DNA of 64,000 bases, from contig CAMFKE010000006.1 in NCBI GenBank assembly GCA_945957395.1, positions 185,322 through 249,321 of the forward strand. Direction: 5' to 3'. Shown here piece after piece: positions 1 to 8,842 of this stretch (position 1 is the first letter of the stretch; each line of letters begins with the position of its first letter). The notes beneath the pieces are model-generated. The model had not been told where the DNA came from, searched no databases, and saw only the letters and a list, made by a program, of their open reading frames with translations. The translations under genes and the position numbers were made by a program. Origin of the DNA: an uncultured Opitutia bacterium. GTDB taxonomy: Bacteria > Verrucomicrobiota > Verrucomicrobiia > Opitutales > UBA953.

Positions 1-240
1 GTGGGCCTCACCCAGCCCTCGCTCGCAGCGCTCGTCTCCAGACACTCCGACGAGCGTTCCCAAGGTTTCCACGCCGGCGTGTTCCGCTCCGCGGGAGCAC
101 TCGCGCGGGCCATAGGCCCGCTCGCCGCAGCCGTCATCTACTTCCGCAGCGGCGGCCACGCCGGGGTCTACCTGGCCTGCGCCCTGGCCACGCTGATACC
201 GCTGGCTATGGCAGTACGGCTGAGACAGCCCCAAGGCTGA
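1..240 (+). CDS. MFS transporter, C-terminal end (partial)
   Basis: This is an open frame running from the first base of the window to a TGA at 238-240; the gene begins upstream. The visible 79 residues look like the last two transmembrane segments of a major facilitator superfamily permease. They include a loop with Gln-Pro-Ser and Ser-Gln-Gly, then a G-rich helix ending in a short basic tail (VRLRQPQG). This resembles the C-terminal part of TetA/Bcr-type drug-proton antiporters, but the substrate cannot be inferred. The GTG at base 1 is probably an internal valine codon rather than the start. Confidence 0.7.
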   Translation: MGLTQPSLAALVSRHSDERSQGFHAGVFRSAGALARAIGPLAAAVIYFRSGGHAGVYLACALATLIPLAMAVRLRQPQG

Positions 241-270
241 CCTCCTGAGGGAACAAAACGGCGCCGGACG

Positions 271-1623
271 CTAGGCGATCGAACGCGCCAGCGCGGCCGC
301 ATTGTCCAGCGTGGCGCCGATGGCCACGCCGCCGCGGAAATTCCCGCAAAAATGCAGCCCGGGCATCGTCGATTCCGCTGCGGACATCTTCGCGAGAAAG
401 TCGCCGTGACGCAGGTCGTACTGCGGAATGGCCCGCGACCACCGGGCGACATTCACAAACTCCGGAGCTCCCCGAGCCCCCATCAAAGACTCGCACTCCT
501 CCCGCGCCAATCGCACCAGCTCGTCGGCGTCCAGGGCGCCCAATTCCGGCTGCCTCGCGCCGCCGATAAAGGCGGCCAGTGTGACAGCCCCGTCCGGGGC
601 CCGTCCGGGGAGTATGCTCGACGGGAAAAGCACCCCGAGCGCGCTCCGTCGCTCGGCACCGGGAGAAAGCACGCCAAAGCCGTCCAGCGGGTGTGAGACC
701 TTTTCGCGTGAGTAACCGAGCGTGACCACGCCCACGGGCGGGCTCGGCACGGCGGCGGCCGCCGCCCCCAGCTCGTCGAGGCCGGCAGGCAACGGCAATT
801 GCGACCAACGGGAAGGGGGTGCGGCGACCACCACATGAGTCGCCTCCGCAACCCGCTCCGGCCCGCCCTGCTCACGCCACACCACGCGCCAGCCGACGGG
901 CGTGCGCTCCAGCGAAACCACAGTGGCGTTCAGACGCAGGGAGTCACCGAGCATCGAGGCGAGCGCCGCCGGCAGTTCGGCCATGCCCGTCGGGAATCCG
1001 GCGATACGCGCCTTGCCGCGCACCTTGCGCTCATCCCGTGTGGCCAGCGCGCCGATCACCAGCGACCCGTATTCGCGATCGAAACGGTGCAACATCGGCA
1101 TCGCATGCCGCACGGACAGCTTCTCGGGATCCCCCGCATAGATACCCCCCACGACCGCGTCGACCAGCCGTGTGAGCGCCTCCCCGCCCAGACGACGACG
1201 CACAAACTGCGCCACAGTCTCCTCCTCGTCCTCGGAAGCCCGACACACGAAAGGCTCGACCGCGAAACGCAGCTTCCCCGTGAGACTGAGCAACGGGGAC
1301 CGGGCCGCCTCCAGCGGCGAAGCGGGCGCTGCTACCGGGCGTCCGCCGCAGGTGACATAGCGCTTTTTCGCCGCCGGATTCGCGTCCACAAGCCGACGGT
1401 CCAGCCCGGTGATTCGAAGCGACTCGGGAACCGAATCGCCGAAAAGACGAAAGCTGTGCGGCCCGGTCTCGGCGAGAAACCCGTCCCGCCGAACCGACCC
1501 CATCATGCCGCCCGCCCTCCCTCCGGACTCCAGGCAGACGACGGGCAGCCCCTTCTGTAAAAGAGATGCGGATACGGAGAGTCCGGCGGGGCCGGCGCCG
1601 ATGACGACTGCGTGTAGTTTCAT
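271..1623 (-). CDS. hemY: Protoporphyrinogen oxidase, FAD-dependent (HemY/HemG type)
   Basis: Protein of 450 residues. It oxidises protoporphyrinogen IX to protoporphyrin IX with O2, the next-to-last step of haem synthesis, probably at the inner membrane. The start at 1623 places a Rossmann motif (VIGAGPAGLS, residues 7-16) and the following acidic residue (VVCLES) right at the N terminus, as in monoamine-oxidase-like flavoproteins. The C terminus has the FAD-contacting GLHFCGNFRGGVAIG stretch typical of the family. An upstream in-frame ATG at 1728 would add 35 residues with no family counterpart. The gene is divergent from the DUF481 gene, with a shared 119-bp promoter region. Confidence 0.88.
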   Translation of the reverse strand: MKLHAVVIGAGPAGLSVSASLLQKGLPVVCLESGGRAGGMMGSVRRDGFLAETGPHSFRLFGDSVPESLRITGLDRRLVDANPAAKKRYVTCGGRPVAAPASPLEAARSPLLSLTGKLRFAVEPFVCRASEDEEETVAQFVRRRLGGEALTRLVDAVVGGIYAGDPEKLSVRHAMPMLHRFDREYGSLVIGALATRDERKVRGKARIAGFPTGMAELPAALASMLGDSLRLNATVVSLERTPVGWRVVWREQGGPERVAEATHVVVAAPPSRWSQLPLPAGLDELGAAAAAVPSPPVGVVTLGYSREKVSHPLDGFGVLSPGAERRSALGVLFPSSILPGRAPDGAVTLAAFIGGARQPELGALDADELVRLAREECESLMGARGAPEFVNVARWSRAIPQYDLRHGDFLAKMSAAESTMPGLHFCGNFRGGVAIGATLDNAAALARSIA

Positions 1624-1742
1624 GATTCCGGAAGGGTTTTGAACCGGTTTGGACACGGGGCGTTTACCGCCGTTTGATACGCGAAGGCTGGCCAAAGTCC
1701 GGGCACCGGGTTTTCTTTTCTCCCTCATAACCGATTACCCCC

Positions 1743-2798
1743 ATGAAAATTGGCAACCTCTCTCTGGCCCTTGTATCCCTGACCCTCCCCCTGGCGAGCT
1801 CCGCCGACGAGATTCGCCTTAAGGACGGCGGCGTCATCAAGGGCAAGATTGTCGACCTCGAGGCCGGCGTCTTCACCGTTCAGACTGCGGCCGTGGCGGA
1901 CCCGATCAAAATCAAGCAATCCGAAGTCACCGCCTTCTCCACCGACGAGGAAATCTTCATCGCCACCGTCGGAAAAACAGAGGCCAAGGGCAAAGTCTCC
2001 CCCGCTCAGGACGGCGTGACCATCGGCACACCCGACGGCGTCGTGGCCTCCAAGGTCGACAACCTCAAGGACGCTTGGCGCCCCGGCGCAAAATCCCCGG
2101 CCGACAAGGCGGCCGACAAGCTTATCCGCCATTGGGAATACACCGCCGACATCTCGGTCATCGGCAAGACCGGCAACCGCGAATCCATCGGCGCTTCCTC
2201 GGGCCTTCAGGCGCTCAACAAGGGACCGGACGACGAACTGAAGTTCTACGCCAAGCACAACTATTCCAAAACCAAGAACGACCTCGGCTGGGTGAAGGCC
2301 GCCGACGACCTGCACGCCGGCGTCGAGTACACCTCTTACTTCGCGCGGCCGTTCTTCTGGTATGTCCGCTCCGACAACGGCTTCGACAAGGTCCGCCAGA
2401 TCAACTTCTTCTCCACCGACGCCGTCGGCCTTGGCGACCTCCTCATCGACAACGACCACCAGAAGCTTTCGGTCCGCGCCGGTCTCGCCTACCGATTCGA
2501 AGCCTACAAGAACAACCTCCAGGAAGACACCTCGTCCCCCGGTCTTGACCTCGGCCTCCACCACGACTGCCAGTTCAAGTACTTCAAAATGGTGAACGAC
2601 CTTTCCTGCACCCCGGCCTTCGACGACTTCTCGAATGTCATCGTGCTGCACGACTCCTACATCGAAATGCCGCTGGCCAACACGGACTGCTGGAAGCTGC
2701 GCATGGGCATGAGCAACGAGTACCGCGCCAAGGTCACACCGGGCGTCGACCGGCTCGACACCACCTACTACCTCAAGTTCGTGCTCAACTGGAAGTAA
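1743..2798 (+). CDS. DUF481 (YdiY-like) outer-membrane protein
   Basis: Protein of 351 residues. A signal peptide is visible (MKIGNLSLALVSL, cleavage near ASSA-DE at residue 20). It is followed by a small domain rich in charged and Gly residues (RLKDGGVIKGKIVDLEAG), as in proteins annotated as LSm/SH3-like plus DUF481. The remainder (about 130-351) has alternating aromatic and polar residues and ends in YYLKFVLNWK; a terminal aromatic strand is typical of outer-membrane beta-barrels. The precise role is unknown; relatives are called salt-induced outer-membrane proteins. The gene stands alone and is followed by a strong terminator at 2814. Confidence 0.8.
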   Translation: MKIGNLSLALVSLTLPLASSADEIRLKDGGVIKGKIVDLEAGVFTVQTAAVADPIKIKQSEVTAFSTDEEIFIATVGKTEAKGKVSPAQDGVTIGTPDGVVASKVDNLKDAWRPGAKSPADKAADKLIRHWEYTADISVIGKTGNRESIGASSGLQALNKGPDDELKFYAKHNYSKTKNDLGWVKAADDLHAGVEYTSYFARPFFWYVRSDNGFDKVRQINFFSTDAVGLGDLLIDNDHQKLSVRAGLAYRFEAYKNNLQEDTSSPGLDLGLHHDCQFKYFKMVNDLSCTPAFDDFSNVIVLHDSYIEMPLANTDCWKLRMGMSNEYRAKVTPGVDRLDTTYYLKFVLNWK

Positions 2799-2813
2799 TC
2801 GCCGACTCTCCCG

Positions 2814-2850
2814 AAAACCCCGGCCCGTCCTGCGCGCGCCGGGGTTTTTG
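2814..2850 (+). terminator. Rho-independent terminator after the DUF481 gene
   Basis: Perfect 11-bp stem, AAAACCCCGGC (2814-2824) with GCCGGGGTTTT (2838-2848), and a 13-nt loop. The T run forms part of the stem. Position and orientation fit termination of the DUF481 transcript before yggS. Confidence 0.85.
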
Positions 2851-2886
2851 CTTTCCGCCGCCCGCGCCCGCGCCAATTTCCCCGCC

Positions 2887-3600
2887 ATGATCCGTTACGA
2901 GGAGTTTGCCGCCCATGTCGCCGAGGTGCGCGCCCGCATCGACGCCGCCTGCGTCGCCGCAGGCCGTGCGCCCTGTTCCGTCACGCTCCTGCCCGTCACC
3001 AAGAGCCACCCTGTCGACGCGGCGCTGTACGCGCAACGCAACGGTTTCGCCGCGGTGGGCGAGAACCGCGTGCAGGAGGCGGCCGAGAAACGACCGCTCA
3101 CTCCCGCCGGCCTGCGCTGGGAGCTCATCGGGCACCTCCAATCCAACAAGGCCAGGCTCGCCGTCGCCACCTTCGACCGTATCCAGTCCGTGGATTCACC
3201 CGACCTTGCGAAGCGGCTCGACCGCATCGCAGGAGAGGCCGGAAAAAACCTGCCCGTCCTCCTTCAGGCCAACGCCGGCGCGGACCCGGCGAAGTTCGGC
3301 GCCGACTTCGACGGGCTCGCCGCGCTGCTGGACGCCGCGCTCTCCTGCCCGCACCTGAGCGTCGAGGGCCTCATGACCATCGCCCCGCTCGACGACCACC
3401 CCGATGTCGCCCGCCGCTGTTTCGACAACCTCCGCTCCTGGCGAGACGCCCTCGCCGGCTCGCGAAAGGTGGCCCTCCCCGAGCTCTCCATGGGCATGTC
3501 CGGCGACCTCGAACACGCCATCGCCGCGGGATCCACCATGATCCGCGTGGGCACGGCCCTCTTCGGCGCGCGCGAGTACCCTGCGGCGGGTCCGGCCTGA
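2887..3600 (+). CDS. yggS: YggS/PROSC family pyridoxal-phosphate homeostasis protein
   Basis: Protein of 237 residues with a fold-type III PLP-binding barrel. It binds and buffers pyridoxal 5'-phosphate rather than catalysing a known reaction. The PLP lysine is in VTKSHP (about residue 38). Other family blocks are GENRVQEA, LIGHLQSNKA, GLMTIAPL, LSMGMSGD (phosphate binding) and IRVGTALFG. The start at 2887 (MIRYEEF) fits the family length; an earlier in-frame ATG at 2848 lies inside the preceding terminator. A 92-bp gap separates it from recN on the same strand. Confidence 0.92.
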   Translation: MIRYEEFAAHVAEVRARIDAACVAAGRAPCSVTLLPVTKSHPVDAALYAQRNGFAAVGENRVQEAAEKRPLTPAGLRWELIGHLQSNKARLAVATFDRIQSVDSPDLAKRLDRIAGEAGKNLPVLLQANAGADPAKFGADFDGLAALLDAALSCPHLSVEGLMTIAPLDDHPDVARRCFDNLRSWRDALAGSRKVALPELSMGMSGDLEHAIAAGSTMIRVGTALFGAREYPAAGPA

Positions 3601-3692
3601 ACAGGAAGACGCCCGCGCCGGTTTCGCCCGCAAGTCATCGCCGCCCCTTTCGGCCCCTTCTTGTCTTTCGTGGACAACACCTTTCTTTTCCC

Positions 3693-5354
3693 GTGCTGAC
3701 GCATCTCCGCATCAAGAACCTCGCCCTCATGGATGAGGCCGAACTCGAGTTCGACGCCGGATTCACCGTCGTGACCGGCGAGACCGGCGCCGGCAAGTCC
3801 GTGCTGCTGGGCGCTCTCGGCCTGCTCGCGGGCAACCGCGTGGCCAAGACGGTCGTTCGCCGCGGCACCGAGCAGTGCGAGGTCGAGGGCGTGCTCGAGT
3901 TCGCCCACCCCGCAAAGATTGACGCTCTGCTGGAGGAGCTCGGCCTGCCGCCCTGCGAGGACGGACGGCTGCTTCTGCGACGCACCGTGCATGTCACCAA
4001 ATCCGGCCGCATCGTCATCAACGGCGCCAACGCCACGCTCGCCCAGCTCGAGCGGCTCGGCGGCGACTGGATTGATTTCCACGGCCCCGGTGAGCCGCAG
4101 AAGCTGTTCAAGGAATCGTGCCAACTCGAAATGCTCGACCTCTTCGCCGCCCACGGTGAGACCGCCGACCGCTACGCCGTAAAACACGCGGATTGGCGCG
4201 GTGTCCTGCGCCGCATCGACGACATCGCCTCGCAGGAGAAAATCACCGAGGACGAAGCCGACTTCATCCGCGGCCAGCTCGACAGGATGAACGCCGTCGA
4301 CCTCGACGACGACGCCGTCGCCGCGCTGGAACGCGACTTCAACCGGCTCTCGAAGGCCAAGGAGCTCACATCGCTCATCGGCAAGGTACACGCCGGCCTC
4401 GCGGGCGACGACGGCTTCTCCTCTCAAATCCCCGGCCTTCTGCGCGCCGCGCGCGAGGTGGCCGCCATCGACCCCGAGGCGGCGGGACTGGAAAACAGGC
4501 TCAACGCCCTCGCCATCGAGATCGAGGACATCGCATCCGACTACTCGCGACTCGCCGCCGACACCGGGGACGAGGAGTCCGCCGAGGACATCCACCGGCG
4601 CATGATGCTCTGGCTCGAACTGAAGCGTAAGTACGGCCCGGATGCCGCCGCCGTGCGCGCCAAGCGCGACGCCCTCGCGCGCAAGCTCGCCCTGCAGGGC
4701 GACATCGAGGGCGCCATCGCCCGCGCCCGGGCCGAGGCCGATGCGCTGGAAAAGGATCTGCGCGCGCTCGCCGCCAAGCTGCGCGCCAAGCGCCTCGACG
4801 CCGCCGAGACGCTCGCCGCGTCCGCGCGAAGGCTGCTCGGCCATCTCGGCTTCAAGAAGGCCGACCTGCGCATCCGCGTCGTCGATACGGAAAAACTCAC
4901 CGAGACCGGCGACTCCGCCTGCGTCTTCCTCTTCGCCCCCAACGCCGGCCAGGAGCTGCTGCCGCTCAACGCCATCGCCTCCTCCGGCGAAACCGCGCGC
5001 GTCATGCTCGCGCTCAAGACCGTGCTCGCCGGCGTGGACAGCACGCCCGTGCTCGTGTTCGACGAGGTCGACGCGAATGTGGGCGGCGAAGTCGGCGGCC
5101 AGGTGGGCCGCGAACTCGCCGCGCTCGCCGGTCGCCACCAGGTTTTCTGCGTCACGCACCTGCCGCAGGTCGCCGCGCAGGGCCGCTCGCACTTCCGAGT
5201 GGAGAAGAGCCAGACCGAGGACGCCACGACCGTGACCATCGCGCCCCTTCACACCGCCCCCGCCGAACGCGAGGGCGAGCTCGCCCGCATGCTCGGCGAC
5301 CGCAAATCCGCCTCCGCCCTCTCCCACGCGCGCGAACTGCTGGCAGCACGGTGA
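3693..5354 (+). CDS. recN: DNA repair protein RecN (SMC-like ATPase)
   Basis: Protein of 553 residues, GTG start. RecN tethers DNA ends during double-strand-break repair. Walker A is GETGAGKS (residues 29-36). The central region (about 160-370) is charged and heptad-rich, fitting the antiparallel coiled coil. The ABC signature region reads IASSGETARVMLALK and Walker B is VLVFDEVDANVGG (about residue 450), followed by a VTHLPQVAA D-loop/switch region. Length and motif order match RecN. No SOS box is evident upstream. Confidence 0.94.
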   Translation: MLTHLRIKNLALMDEAELEFDAGFTVVTGETGAGKSVLLGALGLLAGNRVAKTVVRRGTEQCEVEGVLEFAHPAKIDALLEELGLPPCEDGRLLLRRTVHVTKSGRIVINGANATLAQLERLGGDWIDFHGPGEPQKLFKESCQLEMLDLFAAHGETADRYAVKHADWRGVLRRIDDIASQEKITEDEADFIRGQLDRMNAVDLDDDAVAALERDFNRLSKAKELTSLIGKVHAGLAGDDGFSSQIPGLLRAAREVAAIDPEAAGLENRLNALAIEIEDIASDYSRLAADTGDEESAEDIHRRMMLWLELKRKYGPDAAAVRAKRDALARKLALQGDIEGAIARARAEADALEKDLRALAAKLRAKRLDAAETLAASARRLLGHLGFKKADLRIRVVDTEKLTETGDSACVFLFAPNAGQELLPLNAIASSGETARVMLALKTVLAGVDSTPVLVFDEVDANVGGEVGGQVGRELAALAGRHQVFCVTHLPQVAAQGRSHFRVEKSQTEDATTVTIAPLHTAPAEREGELARMLGDRKSASALSHARELLAAR

Positions 5355-5357
5355 GCG

Positions 5358-5528
5358 GAACCGATTTCGGTTTTTTCACCACTGAGTCTTCATCCGCAAA
5401 TTGCACAGATTCCGTCTGCATCAAGAATCTGCGCTCATTCGTGGCCGGCTGTGGCCGCCCTTTGAAAACCTCTCCTTACCTTCTCCGTGCTCTCTGTGTC
5501 CTCCGTGGTGAAAAATCAAAATCGGTTT
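5358..5528. repeat. Intergenic imperfect inverted-repeat element (recN-amidase gap)
   Basis: A left arm at about 5358-5382 and a right arm at about 5505-5528 are complementary over roughly 24 bp at about 80% (TTTTTTCACCAC against GTGGTGAAAAAT, extending outward through CCGATTT and AATCGG). Between them are shorter word-like segments: TTCTCCGTG, CTCTCTGTG and TCCTCCGTG have a 9-bp spacing, and CACAGAT/AATCTGCG are partly complementary. The right arm overlaps the candidate GTG start codons of the amidase gene. The architecture matches the heptamer elements elsewhere in this window, but the word length is 9. Confidence 0.65.
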
Positions 5529-6782
5529 CCGCTGACCCTCGCCGACTGGCGCGGGGTGTTTGAGACGCGCGGCCCGCGCGGCGCGGCCGAGGCGTTTTTG
5601 CAAAAGCTCGCGACGGTGCCCCCGGGCACACAGCGCGCGGCGCTGTGCGGCATGCCGAGTATGCCGGAGCTGTACGCGCGGTTCGAGGCCGCTTGGGGGA
5701 TGCGAGGCAAGCCTCTCGCGGGCGCGCCGTTCCTGGCCAAGGACCTTTTCGCGGTGGCCGGCACACGCACCGGCTGCGGTGCTGCGTTCACGCTGGAAGT
5801 GTCGCCGGTGGAGGCGTCGGATGCGTCGCTCGTGGCGCATGCGCGCGAGTGCGGCGCGGTGCTCGCGGGCAAGACGCAGCTCAACGAGTTCGCGTTCGGG
5901 CTGACCGGAGAGAACCCGCACTTCGGCGACTGTCCGCACCCGACGCGACCCGATCTGCTCGCGGGCGGCTCCAGCTCCGGCTCGGCCTGGGCGGTGGGCG
6001 CCGGCCTCACGCCGTGGGCGCTCGGCACGGACACGGCGGGATCCATCCGCGTGCCTTCCGTTTGGTGCGGCGCATATGGGCTGCGCCTTGTGCCCGGCCT
6101 GACGGACGCCGACGAGATGGCGCCGTTGTCGCCCTCGTATGACGCGCCCGGCTGGATTGCCGGAACTCCGGAAGACTTGAAAACGGTCACGCATACGCTG
6201 CTGGGCGGCATCCCGGAGCTCGGACGCCCCCCACGCGTGTTGTGGCTCGGCGGATACGCCGAAGGCGCCGACGCCTCGGTGCGCACCGCCTGTGATCGCG
6301 AGGCGAGTGAGCGCGGATGGGAGTCCTCGGAAGACGCGGTGAAGCTTTTTGCGGAGATCTGCGCGGGCGTGGAGAAATCCTACCCCGTCCTCGGCGGCGC
6401 CGAGGCGGCTTCGGTGCACAAGGCGCTGCTGGCGCGCCACGCCGACCGGTACGACCCGGTGGTGCGCGCCCGGCTCGCGGCCGGCGCTGCGCGCACGGAG
6501 TCCGAGATCGCCGTGGCGGTGGCGCACCGCGAGCGCGTGCGCGCGATGTTCGACGAATTCTTCGAGATGTACGACGCGCTGGCCTGGCCGTGCGTGCCGT
6601 GCGTGGCGCAGCCGAAGTCCGGGCACACCGACGCCCTGCGAACGGAGCTGCTGCGACTGAACACGCCCGTGAGCCTGGCGGGGCTTCCCGCCGCCTCGCT
6701 TCCCGTGCCCGTCGAAGGAACCGGTCTCACCGCCGGCATCCAGGTGGTGTCGCCGGGGCTGGACAGGTTGGTTTTAGGTTAA
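5487..6782 (+). CDS. Amidase signature family protein (GatA-like)
   Basis: Up to 431 residues. The Ser-cisSer-Lys triad is visible: Lys in FLAKDLFAVAG (about 81), the Gly-Ser-rich loop AGGSSSGSAWAVG and the nucleophile segment GTDTAGSIRVPS. Family members hydrolyse linear amides (GatA, AtzF, scytalone-type amidases); the substrate cannot be told here. It is shorter than GatA (about 480), and no gatB or gatC lies nearby, so I do not call it GatA. The start is uncertain: GTG codons at 5487, 5496, 5505 and 5508 all fall inside the right arm of the upstream repeat, so the N-terminal dozen residues are repeat-encoded or untranslated. Confidence 0.85.
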   Translation: MLSVSSVVKNQNRFPLTLADWRGVFETRGPRGAAEAFLQKLATVPPGTQRAALCGMPSMPELYARFEAAWGMRGKPLAGAPFLAKDLFAVAGTRTGCGAAFTLEVSPVEASDASLVAHARECGAVLAGKTQLNEFAFGLTGENPHFGDCPHPTRPDLLAGGSSSGSAWAVGAGLTPWALGTDTAGSIRVPSVWCGAYGLRLVPGLTDADEMAPLSPSYDAPGWIAGTPEDLKTVTHTLLGGIPELGRPPRVLWLGGYAEGADASVRTACDREASERGWESSEDAVKLFAEICAGVEKSYPVLGGAEAASVHKALLARHADRYDPVVRARLAAGAARTESEIAVAVAHRERVRAMFDEFFEMYDALAWPCVPCVAQPKSGHTDALRTELLRLNTPVSLAGLPAASLPVPVEGTGLTAGIQVVSPGLDRLVLG

Positions 6783-6895
6783 CGCGGACATCGGAACTCG
6801 AAGCGCGGAACTACGCACCGAGACCGACTTCGACAGACGCACGCGACGAAAAACCTGTTCCGCATTCCTCGTTCGCCGTTCCGCGTCTTCAGTTC
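6783..6895. repeat. Heptamer-word inverted element between convergent genes
   Basis: The left part has words CGGAACT, CGAAGCG, CGGAACT at 7-bp spacing. The right part (about 6860-6895) read on the minus strand gives GAACTGA, AGACGCG, GAACGGC, GAACGAG, GAATGCG. The arms are therefore complementary in style, with a degenerate 7-bp period. The right arm covers the stop codon of the algH-like gene (6889-6891). It could form a hairpin in either transcript. Confidence 0.55.
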
Positions 6896-7455
6896 TTCTC
6901 CGGCTCGTCGGGAGAATCGGCGAGAAGGCGAAGCTCCGGCGAAATCCCGGGGAGCAGCGATCGCCATAGCGCGGGGCCGTCGAGCTTCTCGTCGGCGAAC
7001 GCGGCGCCGGGACCGGTGACGATCCACCCGTCGGCGCGAATCTCGTCCTCCAACTGGCCCGCCGTCCACCCGGAGTGCCCGAGGAAGGCGCGCACACGGG
7101 TATCCGTCGATTCGCGCAGAAGCGTCACCGCCGCGTCGCGGTCGATGCCGAATTGCAAACGCAGCCGGCGTTGCGAGGCCTCCCAGCGCCAGGCGGCGAA
7201 GAGTACGCGGCCGGTGTCCACGGGGCCGCCCTCGTAGAGCGGGATACCGGCGAGCGGCGAAGCCGCAAACCCCTCCGTTGCGTCGCCCAGCGTGCGCCCT
7301 GTCGGACGATTCAATATCACGCCCATGGCCCCGTCCGCCGGCGTATGCGCGGCGAGCAGCACGACCGTGCGGCGAAAGTTTTTATCGGTGAGCGCGGGGT
7401 GAGCCAGAAGCAGCTTGCCCGCAAGCGAGCCGGCGCCCGCACCGGCATCACGCAT
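6889..7455 (-). CDS. YqgE/AlgH family protein (DUF179)
   Basis: Protein of 188 residues from the ATG at 7455. Family landmarks are GKLLLAHPAL, FRRTVVLL, GVILNRPTG, LYEGGPV and FLGHSGWTAGQLEDEI. The function is unsettled, although E. coli YqgE and Pseudomonas AlgH are widely studied as cytoplasmic regulators. An in-frame ATG at 7470, with AAGG directly before it, is an alternative start. The gene overlaps the 3' end of the dCMP deaminase gene by 8 bp, indicating co-transcription. Confidence 0.88.
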   Translation of the reverse strand: MRDAGAGAGSLAGKLLLAHPALTDKNFRRTVVLLAAHTPADGAMGVILNRPTGRTLGDATEGFAASPLAGIPLYEGGPVDTGRVLFAAWRWEASQRRLRLQFGIDRDAAVTLLRESTDTRVRAFLGHSGWTAGQLEDEIRADGWIVTGPGAAFADEKLDGPALWRSLLPGISPELRLLADSPDEPEKN

Positions 7456-7951
7456 GGGAGAGGGAACCATCCTTGGTGAGCTTGACGACCGATACGCCGG
7501 CCTGTGCAAGCAATTCGAGCGCGACGGGGTCGTTCTTGTAGTCGTGCCGGTACTTGATCGTCGCGATGCCTGCGGACACGAGAATCTTGGTGCAATTGAT
7601 GCACGGGAAATGCGTCACATAGGCGGTCGCGCCCTCGAGCGGCACGCCGCGCTTGGCGGCGTCGGCCACGGCGTTCTGCTCGGCATGGACGGTCGCCTGC
7701 TCATGGCCGTCGCGCACGCGAGAGGCGTGAGGGGCTCCGGGAAGGAACCCGTTGTATCCGGCGGCGATGATGCGGTTGGGGTGTTTGCCGTCGGAGACGA
7801 TGACGCAGCCGACATGCAGTCGTTCGCAGGCTGATCGCGAGCTCAGCAGCGTGGCGGCCGCCATGAAATAGGAATCCCAGCCGGGACGCGGCTGGCCCGC
7901 CACGAGGGCTTCCATGGCGGAGACAAGATCGTGCTGTTCGGAGCCGGACAT
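7448..7951 (-). CDS. Deoxycytidylate (dCMP) deaminase
   Basis: Protein of 167 residues from the ATG at 7951. It converts dCMP to dUMP for thymidylate synthesis. The zinc site is visible as HAEQNAV (His and proton-shuttling Glu) and PCINCTK (two Cys). The GYNGF loop and ERLHVGCVIV strand are typical of ComEB/dCMP deaminases. A GTG at 8020 would add 23 residues without family support. It is translationally coupled to the downstream algH-like gene. Confidence 0.9.
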   Translation of the reverse strand: MSGSEQHDLVSAMEALVAGQPRPGWDSYFMAAATLLSSRSACERLHVGCVIVSDGKHPNRIIAAGYNGFLPGAPHASRVRDGHEQATVHAEQNAVADAAKRGVPLEGATAYVTHFPCINCTKILVSAGIATIKYRHDYKNDPVALELLAQAGVSVVKLTKDGSLSHA

Positions 7952-8095
7952 GCGCAACGGGCTATCGGCGCGGCCCACAGGTTCAACCGAGATTTTGGGC
8001 CACGGAAATCCGGCCAACACGCGCCAAACGCCAAAGCGGCGGAAAATCGTTGAACGAAGGCACCCGAAAATTTCACGCGTCGGCGTTCGAGGCGC

Positions 8096-8749
8096 TCAAA
8101 GCCAGCTGCGCAGTTCGTCGAAGTTGTCGGCCACGCGATGCCCGGAGGCGACAAGCTTGGCGCGCGGCTGGTGGCCGTGAGCGACCAGGATGCAGTCGGC
8201 GCCCATGGCCTCGGCCGTCTCGGCGTCGTGCAGAGTGTCACCGATGTACAGCACCTCGTCGGGCCGGAGCCCGAGCGATTCGCGGTGGGCGCGCGCGCGT
8301 CCGGCCTTGCCGTGCGCCTCGATGTCTCCGTTGCCGCTGAGCGAATGGAAGAAGTCGGCGAGGGCGTATTCGCCGATGATCTTCTCCAGCAGGTCGTGCC
8401 GGTAGGCGGAAAGCACGGACTGGCCCAAGCCGGCGTCGCGCAGCGCCGAGAGCGTCTCGCGGGTGCCGGGGTGCAGCGGGCAGGAGTGCCGGTTGGCCTC
8501 ATAGTGAGCCATGAAGGCGACGCTGCCCATCTTGAAGGAAATGTCGTCGGTGGGAAAACCCAGCGCCGCGTACACACGGATGACCGGAAACTCGAAGATG
8601 GCCTTGTAGGACTCGGCGTCCATCGGCGCGCGCCCATGCATCGCCAGCAGGTTGTTCAGCGAGCCCAGGCAGGCGTCGAGATCGTCCATGAGCGTGCCGT
8701 TCCAGTCCCAGACGACATGGCGGTATTCGGAGAGGCGGCGGCGTTTCAT
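8096..8749 (-). CDS. HAD-superfamily phosphatase (Gph/PpaX-like)
   Basis: Protein of 217 residues. HAD motif I is DWNGTLMDD (DxxGT variant with nucleophile Asp15), motif II is the SAY region (VLSAYRHDLLEKI), a Lys is in AHGKAGRA and motif IV is GDTLHDAE. A helical cap follows motif I. It resembles phosphoglycolate or pyrophosphate phosphatases, but the substrate is not deducible. It is co-directional with the serine dehydratase genes, 93 bp downstream of sdaAA. Confidence 0.85.
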   Translation of the reverse strand: MKRRRLSEYRHVVWDWNGTLMDDLDACLGSLNNLLAMHGRAPMDAESYKAIFEFPVIRVYAALGFPTDDISFKMGSVAFMAHYEANRHSCPLHPGTRETLSALRDAGLGQSVLSAYRHDLLEKIIGEYALADFFHSLSGNGDIEAHGKAGRARAHRESLGLRPDEVLYIGDTLHDAETAEAMGADCILVAHGHQPRAKLVASGHRVADNFDELRSWL

Positions 8750-8842
8750 GAAGCGGCGCAGGGAAGGAGCAACCGGGCAAAAGGCAACCGCACTCCCAAC
8801 CTGCCAAACGGACTTCCGGCGCGGGCCGGCAAGCCGGGGCGC

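Noticed and set aside
5487..6782. GatA (glutamyl-tRNA amidotransferase subunit A)
   Set aside because: The amidase triad is present, but the protein is short and no gatB or gatC is nearby; only the family can be assigned.
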